From the NCBI GenBank assembly GCA_003508835.1, contig PUFA01000070.1, forward strand, positions 5,580,001 through 5,644,000: a stretch of 64,000 nt of DNA, in the 5' to 3' direction. Position numbers and translations under genes: made by a program. Of this stretch, positions 11,386 to 23,429 are shown in pieces (position 1 is the stretch's first letter; each line of letters opens with the position of its first letter). This DNA comes from Eonycteris spelaea. Taxonomy: Eukaryota; Chordata; Mammalia; Chiroptera; Pteropodidae. The notes beneath the pieces were generated by a model, which had not been told where the DNA came from, did no database searches, and was given only the letters and a program-made list of their open reading frames with translations.

Positions 11386-12205
11386 TAGTTCACTTATACT
11401 AATCTCTTATGACTTCTGAATTTTGAATCATTAGAAATGTCATATACCTATTATACTACTCCTTATTCTGAAAATTGATTATTAAAGGAGAAGAATTAAA
11501 CATTTTTCTTGATGTCAGAAATCTAGACAAGGTAACAAATAGACCCAGTTGATGGAAGAAAGGAAAGGAAGGAGGGTTTACAATGACCACCTATAAACTG
11601 TTCTTCCCAAAATATTTAACCTGCTTCTAATTAAGAATTTAGATCTAACATTTTACAGAAAATATAAGGGAAAACATAAATTAAATCATGAATAAATCAC
11701 ATAAGTCCAGAAGCAATCTAAGACAGTCTAAGACAACTTGATCCAATTTAAAACAATGTATCATTACAAAAGTATGTGCTCTTCCAGATAAAAGATTTAA
11801 GAGACATAAAAACCAAATACAATCTGTCATATTTGATTCTGTTCCAAAATAAAGAAAAGCTTTAAGTATTTATAGCTTGCTGATAAAAATCATAAACAAA
11901 TTCAAAGTTCTATTATGCTCGAATTGTTCCCTATATATTAGTTGTATTAAATTCATGTTTTCAGAATATTATAGAACTGCTTGTATTTTCAACTTTCTTA
12001 ATTGTGATAATGATATTGTGGTTATATAGAAGAGTATCATTTTTTGGAGATGCATGATTGCATACTTAGTGGTGAAATCAGATCTTCTCTAACTTATTTT
12101 GGAATGATCGGGCAAATCACAAAATAAGTAATAAAACATTTAGTATTGTTGAATCTAAGCAGTGGGCATATCGATAGTTATGGCACTTTAAATTCCCCCC
12201 CCCAT
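11386..12205. other. Unassigned AT-rich stretch
   Basis: No gene or repeat family recognised. A short run of C lies at about 12196-12203. Confidence 0.4.
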
Positions 12206-12207
12206 AT

Positions 12208-12752
12208 GAATTTTCTATTGCTTCTGTAATTTATTATCTTAGTTTATGGGTCAGAAGACCAGGTACTAGTTCAAACTAGGACCTCTACTTATAAGTAATC
12301 ACAAAAACCAAATTCAATTAGTCAGCAAGGCTGAGTTTTCTTCTAGGTTTGAGGGATAAATTTGTTTCCAAGGGTATTAAGGTTGTTGGCCAAGTTCATT
12401 CCTTGCTATTGTAGAACTGACCTCCTGATTTCCTTGCTGGCTGTCAGCTGGGTTCCATCTTTTCCCCCAGATGCTGCCACGTTCCTTCTCATGCTTTCCA
12501 CATGCCCTCCCTTCAGCAAAGGTGGGTCAAATCCCTCACACTTTCAATCTCTCCCTTCTGCCACAATCACTAACTCCAGAGAAAGTCCTCTAGTTTTAGA
12601 TTGGTTCCCCTGGATAATCCAGGGTGATCTTATTTTAAAACCCATTACCTCAATTATATCTGCAAGATCCCTTTTGCCCTGTAAAGTAATATAATCACAG
12701 GATCCAGGGATTAGGGTATAGACATCTTTGGGGGACCATTCTGCCTACCACT
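12208..12752 (-). mobile_element. MLT1-type LTR (ERVL-MaLR)
   Basis: On the plus strand it reads as the antisense LTR: 'gaattttctattgcttctgt' at one end, 'ggataatccagggtgatctt', 'tgcaagatcccttttgccct', 'atcacaggatccagggatta' and 'ccattctgcctaccac' at the other. The 110-codon plus-strand frame at 12362-12694 lies wholly inside it and is not a gene. Confidence 0.75.
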
Positions 12753-13373
12753 CTATATATTTGAAAATATTTATAATGAAATGTTCAAAACGAATGCTTC
12801 ACAGTAAAATAACCTCAACAATAACATTCTATGTTGTCACTTTCAGAACTTTTATGGATTTTTCAATATGCAAGTCTTTGATCCATTTATTATTCATTCC
12901 CCTCCCCATTGCATGGGCTGCACTGAAAGGGTGACACATGCTATCAGCAGTGTCAGCATCACCCACTTCCCTGAGGGGTAGGCTGCCACATGGCTCTGGC
13001 TGCTCCTCACTAACACTTCATTATCTTGCAGATTCTTATGCTTGAGTTTCAGCTTCAGTTAAAGCAGAAAAAGCAGTCCATCTTATAAAGCAATCCCTTC
13101 TTCTACTCATGCTTAGTTCATTTAAAAGGTTCAACTTTTAAATTTCTTTCCTGGATTGTCTTAAAAGATTTTTAAAAATCCAAATCTGACTGCTTTTTTT
13201 GTAAACTGAATTCTTGGGATATACTGTAAAGGTAACTGGTCTGGAGGCATCCTTGGATCCTGGCTTGCTATGTATTTCCTTAATAGAGCTTATTGGAAAT
13301 TTACAACACAGGTGGGGCAATTCTGGGTGATAAGGAAAGTCTGTGAATTACCCATAATGCTAACAGAACAACC
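12753..13373. other. Unassigned stretch
   Basis: No recognisable repeat. Frames of 60-68 codons are present on both strands, without motifs. Confidence 0.4.
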
Positions 13374-13490
13374 ATGGAGACCCCTGAAGCGCTGCATGAG
13401 TGGTATAGAAGAGAAATAAAGTATGAAAAGTGGATAGAGATATCAATAGAAAATGAAGATTTATGGAAGACTAAGGTCCCTGTGGATTAG
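13374..13490 (+). other. Short ATG-to-stop frame of protein-like composition
   Basis: The ATG sits in a good context (accATGG) and the frame runs 38 codons to TAG at 13488. It is rich in E, K and W (EALHEWYRREIKYEKWIEI). The frame stays open about 10 codons upstream, and 'atgctaacag' there could be a splice acceptor. No family recognised. A frame this short is expected by chance. Confidence 0.15.
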
Positions 13491-14704
13491 TATCAGAAGT
13501 TAAGTACTTTTATAAACACGGTAGTGAGCACTGGCATATTTCTGGTAAATGAGGGTATTCAATTGGAAAATATTCAGTGGGGGAAAGGACGTTGTCCCAA
13601 GATAATGCCCATGAGGTTGGTGGCATATTTAGCTAGATGAGGGCAAAGGTCAATTGTCAAGATTCCTCAGTCTCACTGAGCTCGAGAGTTATGACATCTA
13701 CTATTAACTAGTACATGTTCAAACAGCCACTTTTTGTGACTCTAATCTTTGGTTTTGAAATATGAAAACTCAAACCTCATACGTGTCCCCCTACCCCATA
13801 TTATCCCAGCCTGAGCTTACAATTTAGGGGCTTTCCATATAGCCTTGGGGTTTCCAACCAATGAGACTGAGCCTCTTGCAAGATAAAACCCTTTGAAGAC
13901 ATGCTTCCCTTCAGTTACAGTTTTGCTTGTGGTTGGCCTTAAAGAGATAAGGAAATTTGGGTAACTGCATTTTAAAATGTATTGTTAAATACAGGATTTG
14001 AGAAATAGATAGTTTTTATCAGACTCAGATTTTATTACAGAAGTAAAAATATCAAAATGTTTGGAGATGATAGATGCAAGCATTTTTGATTGAAAACGGA
14101 ATAGTGAATGTGAGTCAAATTTAGAACAGAATAAAAATTACTGGTGCACATGTGCTTCAAAAGACATAATAGCATTGGCATAGTCAGGAAAAAATACTAC
14201 ATTGTACAACAGCTGTGGCTTTTTATTAGGCCACTTCATGATATTGGGGTTTTTTTTTTGGCTTGCCAGGCCTTTGGTTTGTTTGTAATAGAAAAGTATT
14301 AAATTCTTTATAGGCTACTCATCCCAATAAAAGTACACAGTCTCCCCCTTTTTCCTCAGTTTTTTTTGTTTCCTTCTTATTCCCTTACAACCTCCTGTAT
14401 TCTTTTATTTTTATCCACACATCTCTTTATTCTTTTAGTTTTTGATGAAATTGAAAAACATTTTACATGTGCTTTAAAACCATAAAGAAACACTCTCATA
14501 CCTGAATTTAAACAATTGTCAAATGCAACAGGAAACATTTTCTCTTTTGAGGAACAGGTCATACCTACTCAAATGCATTTGATTTTGTTTGAGTATTTTT
14601 GAATGTTTGATAGAAATTCAAAGTACAATGCTCTGACCACTCATATACTAATTATAGCAACCACAGAAAACTAACACAAACAAGAACTTAAAATGACAAA
14701 AACT
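13491..14704. other. Unassigned stretch
   Basis: AT-rich; T-runs at about 14250-14259 and 14359-14366. No gene or repeat family recognised. Confidence 0.4.
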
Positions 14705-15128
14705 GATTACCTTATAGTTCTGTAGAAGTCCAACACAGCTCTCCTTGGGTGAAAATCAGAGTGTCAACAGGGATGCATTGCTTTCCTGAGGCTCCAGGGA
14801 CAAAAGTCTGTTTCCTCACCTTTTATAGCTTCTAGGCCACCCATATTTCTTGTTTTTCAGCTCTTCCTCCATCTTCAAAGCCAGCAACAGTGCATTTCTC
14901 TGACTGTTCTTTGAAACTCATGACTCCCACTGGCACTGCTCAGCCAGGTTCTCTACTTTTAAGGATTCTGGTGCTTAGATTAGGCCCACCTGGACAATCT
15001 AGGCTCTTACCCATTTAAGGTCCTTTGCCATAAAATCATATCTGCTAAGTATCTTTTTCTGTGCAAGGTAAATAGTCACAGGTTCTGGGGATTAGGCTGA
15101 GTGGTAGGTGGCAGTATTCTGCCCCACA
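14705..15128 (-). mobile_element. MLT1-type LTR (ERVL-MaLR)
   Basis: Antisense LTR features on the plus strand: 'tccatcttcaaagccagcaa', 'cagtgcatttctctgactgt', 'gcccacctggacaatctagg', 'ttaaggtcctttgccataaa', 'cacaggttctggggattagg', 'gtattctgcc'. Same orientation as the copy at 12.2 kb and related to it. Confidence 0.75.
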
Positions 15129-16594
15129 ACCTTTATTAAAATCAGCTGATTTTCTTATAATTAAAAAAGGATGAGTCTCCTATTCTATCTGCACTCTATG
15201 CCCTTACATTTTGAACCCTGAGAATTTGCATGAATTTGCACTTTTAAGAGTTTCCCAGATATTTTCATGCACGTCTTTGCTCATTTTATGTACCATTCTT
15301 TATTTTTGACCAAGTCTGAATTGATTTGCCTTGGGAACCCTGAATAAATGCTCTCTGATTTGCATGTTGATAGACTAGGTGGTAATGAAACCGTGTCCAG
15401 TTATTTCCAACTCCTAAGCATAACTGTGATATCTTTCAAAGAATCCTAAAATTTTAATTTAGAATAAAAATGTACCATGTTTAAATGAAATAACACCTAC
15501 CAGATGCTTTAGCACAATTTTAAACAGTCTATTGTTTTAAACATGTAGAGCTCTATAGATATGGAGAGCTGTTATGCTCCTTAGCTATTTAATTTGAAGT
15601 CTGGAATTCACCCAGTAGACCATAGTGGCTATAAAGCAAACCAAATGAATGGCAAGTGACTCACAATATAGAATAAAGAATAATCCCTGTGCTGTAATAG
15701 CTGGACACTGTGGGGAATATTAAAGCTGAATTTCTTCTATAATTGAAATCTTTTATAGTAGTAGATCTCATTTATTTCATTATTATAGCTTTAGTTAGCA
15801 TAGTTATTATTCACTTAACATTTCATATTATTAATAACACGTGAGCATATTAATGTCCATAAATCAGTGTCTACTAAGGTTTTGATAGTTATATTTTTGA
15901 ACTTGTAACCTGAAGGTTTCCACTGTGTTAAATCATAATCTTCACTAAGATTTAGAAGATCAAATGTAATTATAGTATTAAATAAAACTGCTATATATCA
16001 TGTAGGTCTGTAAAATTTAATAAGAACACAAGAAGAAGAAAACCATGACTCCATGGAAGGATGCAGTAAAGAACTATTGGAGAAAAAACAAGAATGAATG
16101 TGCTACAAGGCGGGTCTATCACTAAAAAGGCTAGGTGACACTCAGTATCATTTGAGCTGCTCAGGGAAGAGTGCCTTACACAACTCCTCTTTCTGTTTTT
16201 GAAATATTTATTCGATGAGACTTTATTCATGCATTCAATGAGAATATTTACTGAGACATGAATTTCGTTTCTATCTTAAGTTTTGACTTCTTGAGATTCT
16301 CTTTGAGAACGTGAGCATTTGTTGGAGAGATACCACAATGAACATCTAAGATTAAAACTAAGGAGTTTATTTGTCTAATTTCCTCCAGGTTGAGACAGAC
16401 TGGGAGGAAACAATTGTTACAGGAGTGAGAGGGACACAGAAACAAGGTGTTCCTAAAAGCTACTTCACAGTTTTGCCACTGAGCCTAGAACAAGGTTCTG
16501 TACATGGGCCGAAGTTCATCATCCCTCCATATCTAGTCTCCTTTACCTCCAAAGTAATGGACACTCCCCCAAACATTAGTGAAAATAACAGTTT
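15129..16594. other. Unassigned stretch
   Basis: The 92-codon plus-strand frame at 16371-16649 runs into the LTR-like repeat beyond 16595. A pyrimidine tract ending in 'cctccag' at 16390 could mimic a splice acceptor, but no partner exon is visible. Confidence 0.35.
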
Positions 16595-16970
16595 CCCAGA
16601 AAGAGACTCAACTCCCCAGCCTCATTTGTATCTTTGTGTGGCCATGTGACTATGTTCTTTGCACATAAGAGGGAGTGATGTGTCCTCAAAGAAAGACAAA
16701 CCTTTTTTCCTCCTTTTCATTCTCTGAGTTCTGGCACGCAGACGTAATAGAGCTTTCTCAGCCATCCTAGGTTATGGATAGAATCTTCCTTTTAAGAACG
16801 AGAGAGCAAGATCAGAGGGAGCCTGGGTTACTGATGGTCATGGAGCCACGCCACCAGTTCTGAATTCCTGATTTACATGAGTGAGAGCTGATCTTTTTTT
16901 CGAGTAAGCCACTAATATTTTGGATTTTCTGACGCTGATAGCTGGGCTAAATACTAATTAAAACAGGTAC
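16595..16970 (+). mobile_element. LTR-like repeat, family not assigned
   Basis: It shows a familiar order for a common mammalian repeat: 'gtgtggccatgtgactatgt', 'gggagtgatgtgtcctcaaa', 'agcctgggttactgatggtc', 'catggagccacgccaccag', 'acatgagtgagagctgatct', 'gtaagccactaatattttgg'. The copy inserted in the L2 at about 19.4 kb has the same layout. I cannot name the family from memory. Confidence 0.55.
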
Positions 16971-17134
16971 TTTAATGTAATAATTCCTTTCACTATTAGT
17001 TTAGAAGCAAACAGTACCTGAAAAAAGTATAAGTAGCAGGTTAGTCAAAGAAGTGGGCAGCATGGTAAATAAAAGTAAATATTTCATTTGTCTTTTTTCC
17101 CCCTTCTTTTTAGCCATCCATTATCCCTGTTTCT

Positions 17135-17162
17135 CCTCTCTCTCTCTTTTTTTTTTTTTTTT
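17135..17162. repeat. (CT)n followed by a run of T
   Basis: 'ctcctctctctctc' is followed by 16 T. Confidence 0.9.
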
Positions 17163-17339
17163 GCATTCCATTGATTCTTACAAGTCTCCTTATTTTCCTG
17201 CTTACAAACATGCACTCATTTGCTTATACACCATTTATTGAACAGCTGTTGAGTTTCACAGCATGGGGTAATATACAGACAGGTTTCACAATGAGACATA
17301 TATCTTATCTAGACAGCCTTCACATTTCCTAAAATTATA

Positions 17340-17512
17340 TGGCCGCAATTCATCTTAGAAATCAAGAGGTCCAATGCCCTTATTTCACAGTTGAGGAAAC
17401 TGAGACTCAGAGATACTCTGTATTGTGCAGCTATGTAGTGGAAGAATGGCTGAAAACTGAGGCTCTCACATTTGTGACCAGTGTTCTTCCCGTTGTGCTA
17501 TAGTTTCATTTC
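17340..17512 (-). mobile_element. MIR-type SINE fragment
   Basis: Reverse-complement MIR features: 'ttatttcacagttgaggaaa', 'ctgagactcagagatactct', and 'cagtgttcttcccgttgtgc'. Confidence 0.6.
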
Positions 17513-18500
17513 AGGGTTTTCCATGGAAAGGGGACTTCTACTTTTGAGATGACATTTAATTTTATAGTTTAATTAAGGATAAAGGACTACGTTCCAAAAT
17601 TTTGCCTTTGGCTAAATACCTTTGAGAGCACCACATCAACTCTACCTCCACTAATTATGTACTGCTTCCCAATAATGTGCAGGTGTGCGTGTGGTGATGG
17701 CAACTTTGGATTTCAATTTAATTTTGTGAAATATGCCAATTCTCTATTACCCAAACATTAGTGATTTGTACAATGGTATGGAAGACATAACAATGGCAAT
17801 GCAGACTGGTTAAAAATTGAGTTGCCAGACTGGAAAGTAGCTTCAAATTTTCCTGCTTATAGAACCTGTAGAGCTGAGAGGAATCACTCAAAGTGATAGA
17901 AATACCCTGAATTAATTGGGAGGTTTGAATATTGAAATCAGAGCAGAAGCAGCTATTTTTCATATCCTATGGCTGTGGTTCTCCTGTTCACCTTCCCCCT
18001 GCAGTGAAGTTTTAATGAATTGCTATAAAGGATGAGGTGGTTTGAACCTTAGGAAAGATAAAATCGTTGGGCTCCAAGGAAAACAAAACAGATGGCATGC
18101 CTTAAAATTTTTGCTTTCATATTTCAATTATTCAAAAATACCTTCTGTAAAGCTGGTATCTGTTTCGTAAAGGTCGTTTACACAGTAAGGAAGTTGCTAA
18201 ATGAGTTGGGGAAAGCAGGTTAGTCTGCTTAAGGCATTTTATTTTTATTACAACAAAAGATATTTTAATTAGTTATTTATGGTGTTTCTGACTTAGAACT
18301 GGCTGCTTATGTGGCTGAATACACCCATCTTCCCTTGGTAAATATGAACTGATTTCTATTTTGTTTTTCTATTTTGAATGTCATTTAAAATATTTAATTA
18401 AAGTTTAGATTTCTATCAGATTTTTGGAGTGACAAACTTTAATCACAATCTTTAATATACTTTATATTCTACTAAATGCCTATAGTTGGCCCACAAGAAA
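17513..18500. other. Unassigned stretch
   Basis: AT-rich; no gene or repeat family recognised. Confidence 0.4.
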
Positions 18501-18504
18501 TTAT

Positions 18505-18840
18505 GAGCATCTATGTATTTTGTGCAATGCCCTATGCTAAATTCTGAGAATAAAGATTTCATTATGTCAGAAACTTAGAGTCTCGTGGGGAAGACATGGA
18601 TTACTAGGAAGGGGAAGGGACTAACTTTCTGGAGAAACAGAAAGGACTTCATAAAAGAGCCCCTACTGGAGTCAAGAGACGAAAGATGACTGAAGATTTG
18701 CAAGGCAGACGAAGCAGGGTTGGGGAGAACAGCCTAAGCAGAGAAAAAGCAAGAATGAAATCATGGAATCTGAGCAAGTTCATAGCATATTTAGGTTATG
18801 TTAAATATTTTAGGGTAGTCAGAGAACTGAATATTTGGGG
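18505..18840 (-). mobile_element. L2 LINE fragment
   Basis: Antisense L2 3' end: 'ttgtgcaatgccctatgcta', 'cagaaacttagagtctcgtg', 'tgactgaagatttgcaaggc', 'cagcctaagcagagaaaaag'. Diverged. Confidence 0.6.
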
Positions 18841-19084
18841 AGAAAGTAACAGAAAATAAATAAAATTGGTTGTCAAGTGAAGACTTCTGTTCTTCACAGG
18901 CACTATATAATATCTTTATCATGCTCCTCTCCTGGGCTTGCATCCCATCATGCACAACCCTCTTGAGTTTCAGCTCACAACCATGCTTCACATTATAATG
19001 AGACAGAAGTCATCAGATGGGCACTTCATCTTTTCATCATCAAGTCTATAAATATACCTCAACCAATCTCCATTGCTTTCTTTT

Positions 19085-20430
19085 ATGACACTGATTCAGC
19101 AGATAAAATGTCAGGAGCCAGTTCCTTCCCTCATGTTTTGAAGTACATCTCTTTTTGCCTTCTCATAAAATTTTATCTTCTGAGATTTTCTTCTCTGCTG
19201 CTTCTACTTTTCATCTTTCTCTCTCCTAAACTATTCTCATCAGATAAATGTGTTCTAATATCTCCCATCTTAAAACCAAAGAAAACAATGAAAATATTTG
19301 ACCCCAAATGCTGCTTCAATTTTTGTGGTAAAGCAGTATGTATGCACCAATTATTTCCAGCACTCTCTTAAAATTCCTAACTTTTCTGGGCCACAGGACT
19401 AGTTCTTGGCCATGGATTGTGAGTAAAAGTATATGTAACACTAAGAGCTGATGTACCTTTTCCAGGGACCCTTTTCATGGTAAACTCAGAGGCCACATGT
19501 TCCAGATAGCATAACTACATGATGGGGCACCGGTAGATCATTGTCTGTGTGAGTGAGACACACATTTATTGTGTAAAGCCTTTGGGTTTGTCTATTAGAG
19601 GCAGCTAGCATAAATTACCCTGATTAATAGATTTACCACTCTATTCCTCCACCTCTTTCTATTAAGTTTTGTAAAAAAGTTTTTGCAAATAATTTTTTAA
19701 TTTTTTTCACAAGCATGGCCCTTCCAATTCACTATTCTCTTGCTAAGGTTGCCAGTGACTCCTATAATACAGAAGAGAATGGATAATATTGTTAATCATT
19801 CCTCTTTGAAAGTCTTCTCTTTTGTCACATAATGTTCTTTCTAGTTTTCTGGCTCTTTTTCTCCACATCCTTTGGTAACTTCAACTCCTTTCACAATTTC
19901 TCAATAGCAGAGTTTTCAAGTAATTGGTCTCAGACCCTCCTAAATTCCCTTTCTGTACTCTTTTCTAAAGTGTTTAGGATGTGGCTTACAATGTAACCTA
20001 TGTGGCAGTGACTCCCAGATTGTTCCAACTCAGACGTCTGTTGTGAGTTCTACATTCCTCACTCCTATAACCAGATATTTATTTTCACTAGCATTTTCTA
20101 CGGACATCTCAAACTTAATACACATAAAAAAACTCTTGAAATACCTTGCTCCGTCTCTCACACTGCTCCTCTTATTTTTTCACAGAAGATAGTTCCACCA
20201 TTACTGACACAGTTTCTGAAGTCAAGAATAGTGGAGACATTCTTGACAAGTATCACCACACATTTTCAGTTTACTCATGGTTCTGTATCTTATTAATTCA
20301 AATAAATTCAAAATCTATTCCACTTGCCCTTTCTCTGTCCAAGCTCTGAATTGTTATAATAATCTCCCTCCTAGTCTCATCTCCTAAGCTATTTCATATC
20401 CGGCAGCTAGACTTTTAATCTTTTAAAGTC
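19085..20430 (+). mobile_element. L2 LINE, long decayed copy including the reverse-transcriptase region
   Basis: It tracks L2 ORF2 in order: 'tctcccatcttaaaaccaaa' (about 19261), 'ttgctaaggttgccagtgac' (about 19740), 'gtgactcccagattgttcca' (about 20008), 'ggacatctcaaacttaatac' (about 20103), 'acattcttgacaagtatcac' (about 20236), then 'ttgttataataatctccctc' (about 20352). Many stops and indels are present and no frame is usable. A second repeat at about 19385-19690 interrupts it. This is the longest L2 homology in the window. Confidence 0.65.
19385..19690 (+). mobile_element. LTR-like repeat inserted in the L2
   Basis: Sequence such as 'aggccacatgttccagatag', 'tgtgtgagtgagacacacat' and 'attgtgtaaagcctttgggt' follows the same plan as the repeat at 16.6-17.0 kb. 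It falls between two collinear L2 segments, which explains the gap in L2 homology. Edges are uncertain and no target duplication was found by eye. Confidence 0.45.
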
Positions 20431-21146
20431 TCTATTTAAGAGAATTTCATCTATTTGAGGAGAATATATAAATACAAATAACTATAATAAGAAGGATATT
20501 TTAAATAAACCAATAAAACCTGAAGAAAATATGGAGAGACTATATGACTCGGATGGTCAGGAAATGCACCTTATGTCTTTTGGCACAAAAAATTGTTTAA
20601 GTGTTACGAATATGCCACATTCTCAGAATAAAGACAAAAATTCATTATTTTCCCTAGATTATTATTTTTATAAAAGAATAAGTTGTACAGTATCTTATTC
20701 AGTTAACAAGCTTCCATCTACGATATCACGAATCACAGCAATAAATTGGGATTATGTTGACAGTGATGTATATTGATTTTTGCATGTTCCATAAATTGTT
20801 CAATGTGAATGGTAAGTGACAAAGTTATCCAACATGAGTTATCCAATAGCACCAAGTGCCAATTGCCATTTAGGTAATTTAATAATCCTCATTATATTTA
20901 ACCCAACTAAAATAGAAATTAATGGATTTTACTGATTATGGTCCAATTAGTTTTAGTAGACTTCAACTTTTTAGCGCTATATCTAAGTAACAGTTCTCAA
21001 CTTTCTGTGGGTTATAGTTCTTTGAATATGTTCCCCAGAATATAGAGCATACTCACAAACACATTTCCTTATCATTTTGTTGCTATTTGTAAAGATTACT
21101 ATAATTCCAAATAGTTGGTTTTGCACAGAGTAGTTTTTTAAAGGGG

Positions 21147-21199
<53 letters not shown>

Positions 21200-21311
21200 T
21201 GTGTGTATGTTTGATTATTTTTATGAAAATGTGCACTATCTTGTTTACTGGAATGACATTTGTGACTCATTTTTCTTTATTTCTTAAGAAATATTATTTT
21301 CAGTGGTTTTA
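20431..21311. other. Unassigned stretch with a GT microsatellite
   Basis: An 81-codon plus-strand frame at 20531-20776 has no known motif. The GT run is listed separately. Confidence 0.4.
21148..21209. repeat. (GT)n microsatellite
   Basis: About 60 bases of nearly pure GT with interruptions near the 3' end. The minus-strand histidine/threonine frame across it is an artefact. Confidence 0.98.
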
Positions 21312-21513
21312 AGAATTTAAGTCTTTGAAAAACCACAATGAGATATTATTTCATACCTGTTAAAATGGCTATTTTCAAAAAGATAAGAGAGAACAAGTGC
21401 TGACAAGGAGGTGGAGAAAAGAGAACTCCCATGGCCTGTTGATGGAAATGTAAATTGGTGTAGCCACTATAGAAAACAGATAGAGGTTCCTCAAATAATT
21501 AAAAACAGAACTA

Positions 21514-21847
21514 CGGTTTACTTCTGAACAGCAGGAGTTTGAATGGGGCAGGTCCACTTATACTTGGATTTTTTTTTTCCTTCAATAAATACCTATACCG
21601 TTTTCAATCCATGGTTGGGAGTATACGGATGGAAGGGCCAACTCTATGTATTGGTAGACACCATTTTCTATACGGAACTTGAGCATCTAGAGATTTGGGT
21701 ATCAGTGGGGGTCCTGGGCCCCAAACCCTGCAGATACTGAAGGACAATTTAAGTTTTTGGAAAGTCAAAAGTTACGTGTGAATTCTCAACTGCATCAGAG
21801 GGGAGTGGTCAGTGCCCCTTTCCCCCATGTTGTTCAAGGGTCAACTG
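21514..21847 (+). mobile_element. Tigger/MER2-like non-autonomous TcMar transposon
   Basis: The left end 'cggtttacttctgaacagca' and right end 'catgttgttcaagggtcaac' plus tg are diverged inverted repeats. TA dinucleotides at 21512-21513 and 21848-21849 are the expected target duplication. Next to the left end is 'gcaggtccacttatacttgg', typical of MER2-like elements. The interior ('caatccatggttgggagtat', 'tatcagtgggggtcctgggc') belongs to a second Tigger-type sequence, so the element is compound. No transposase is encoded. The plus-strand frame at 21543-21740 is not a gene. Confidence 0.85.
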
Positions 21848-22017
21848 TACCATACAATCCAGCAATTCTACTTTTTAGTATATATCAAAGGAAATGAAAT
21901 GGCTGTCTCAAAGATATATCTGCATCTCCACATTCACTGCGGCATTATTTATAATAGCCAAGACATGGAAACAACCTAAGTGCCATTTACGGGTAAATGG
22001 ATAAAGAAAATGTAATA

Positions 22018-22085
22018 TATATTTTATATACTATTTATATACTATTTACATTTTATATACTATTTATATTATATTAATTATATTT
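22018..22085. repeat. AT-rich imperfect tandem repeat
   Basis: The unit 'ttatatactatt' recurs about four times with variation inside the LINE-1. Confidence 0.8.
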
Positions 22086-22620
22086 TACATATGTATAATG
22101 GAATATTATCCAGCTATATGAAAGAAGGAAATCCTATCATTTGTGACAACATGGATGGAATTTGAGGGTATTATACTAAGTGGAATAAGTCAGAGAAAGA
22201 CAAATACTGTATGATCTTAGTTACTTGTGAAATCTTAAAAACTTGAACTCAGGTACAAAGAACAGATTTATGGTTGCCAGAGAAGGAAAGTGCAGGGGGG
22301 GACATAGCAGATGTGGTCAAAAGATACAAACTTCCAGTTATAAAATAAATAAGTTCTGGGGAAAATGTATAGCATGGTAGCTAAAGTCAATAATACTATA
22401 CTGTATATTTGAAATTGCTAAGAGAGTAGGTCTTAAAAGTTCTCGCAAGAAAAAAAAAACATTGTGGTTATGTGAAGTGATTGATGTTAACTAAACTTAT
22501 TGTGGTAATCATTTTGCAATATACAGACACCAAATCATTATGTTGTACATCTTGGACTAATGCAATGTTACATGTCAATTGCATCTCAATAAAACTGGGA
22601 AAAAAAACCAGAATTTAAGT

Positions 22621-23220
22621 TTTGTGCACATGAACAAAAGGAGAGAACTCTAAAATGGAGAGATCCATTTTCAAAGGAAGAAGGCATTAATAAAGGATGC
22701 TGTTTGTGTGCTCTCTTCTAGTCTTGCAGCCCACGTTGTAACTTGTGTAAGAATGGACCTTGGAAACTGAATAAAGGATAAAACATTAAAGTTGCTTTCA
22801 GAAACTCTCTCATATACGAGGGTCACAAATACTGCCATCACATTTGAGTTTTAGAAATAGAAATAGAAATGTAGTAATAGACTTTCTTCCTGTGAATGGT
22901 TCAGGCTGATTAAAGTTGTGAGCAATTTACAGTTGGTGTCATATATTTCAGTTTTACTCCAACTTCCTAAAAAAGCTGATGTTGTTGGGTTTTTCTATAT
23001 TGTTTTCCTGAAACCCTAGCCTCTAAAATGGTCTTGAGATGGAGTTTTGGGAAATGGAGCAGATATAAATTCAACTTGCCTACCATGACCAAGAGACAGC
23101 TGGATAGTAGTGACGGAGGCACTAAACTTGTCAGAATATCTATGTATAAATTATAGTTTATGTTATTTGTAATCAGAGAGAGCTTATTTTTCTATACTTT
23201 CTGAGATTCTATTTTTTGTT
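22621..23220. other. Unassigned stretch
   Basis: Contains three copies of 'agaaat' at about 22854-22870. No gene or repeat family recognised. Confidence 0.4.
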
Positions 23221-23224
23221 TAAA

Positions 23225-23335
23225 TATTTAAAATACGAACAATAATATCTACTCCATAGGATTGTTAAGATGATAAAATGTCTAACTTTGGAAAAATATT
23301 TAGCACAGTACCTTTTATTCAAGTAGATTCTTAAA
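23225..23335 (+). mobile_element. MIR SINE fragment
   Basis: 'aataatatctactccatagg', 'attgttaagatgataaaatg', then 'atttagcacagtaccttt' follow the 3' half of MIR. Confidence 0.6.
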
Positions 23336-23429
23336 ACATGTTTTACTGAATTTGAGCCAAAACTCACATTATTGATACTAGTACCCATCAAAGTTTGCAT
23401 TGTGGAGTTAGAAAACACCTCATATATTT

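Larger units (their letters stand above)
21323..22609 (+). mobile_element. LINE-1 (L1MA-type) 3' end, split by a DNA transposon
   Basis: It starts at 'aaccacaatgagatattatt' in late ORF2 and continues to the 3' UTR ('gattgatgttaactaaactt', 'tcattttgcaatatacagac', 'gcatctcaataaaactggga') and a short poly(A) at 22600-22607. The flanks carry 'agaatttaagt' at 21312-21322 and 22610-22620 as target duplications. A 334-bp Tigger-like element interrupts it at 21514. Removing the element and one TA restores 'agaactaccatacaatcc', the normal LINE-1 sequence. An AT-rich tandem expansion sits at 22018-22085. Confidence 0.9.

Noticed and set aside
12362..12694. 110-codon plus-strand frame
   Set aside because: Lies entirely in an antisense MLT1-type LTR.
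20983..21270. Histidine/threonine-repeat frames on the minus strand (also at 25516-25794 and 62781-62990)
   Set aside because: Translations of GT microsatellites.
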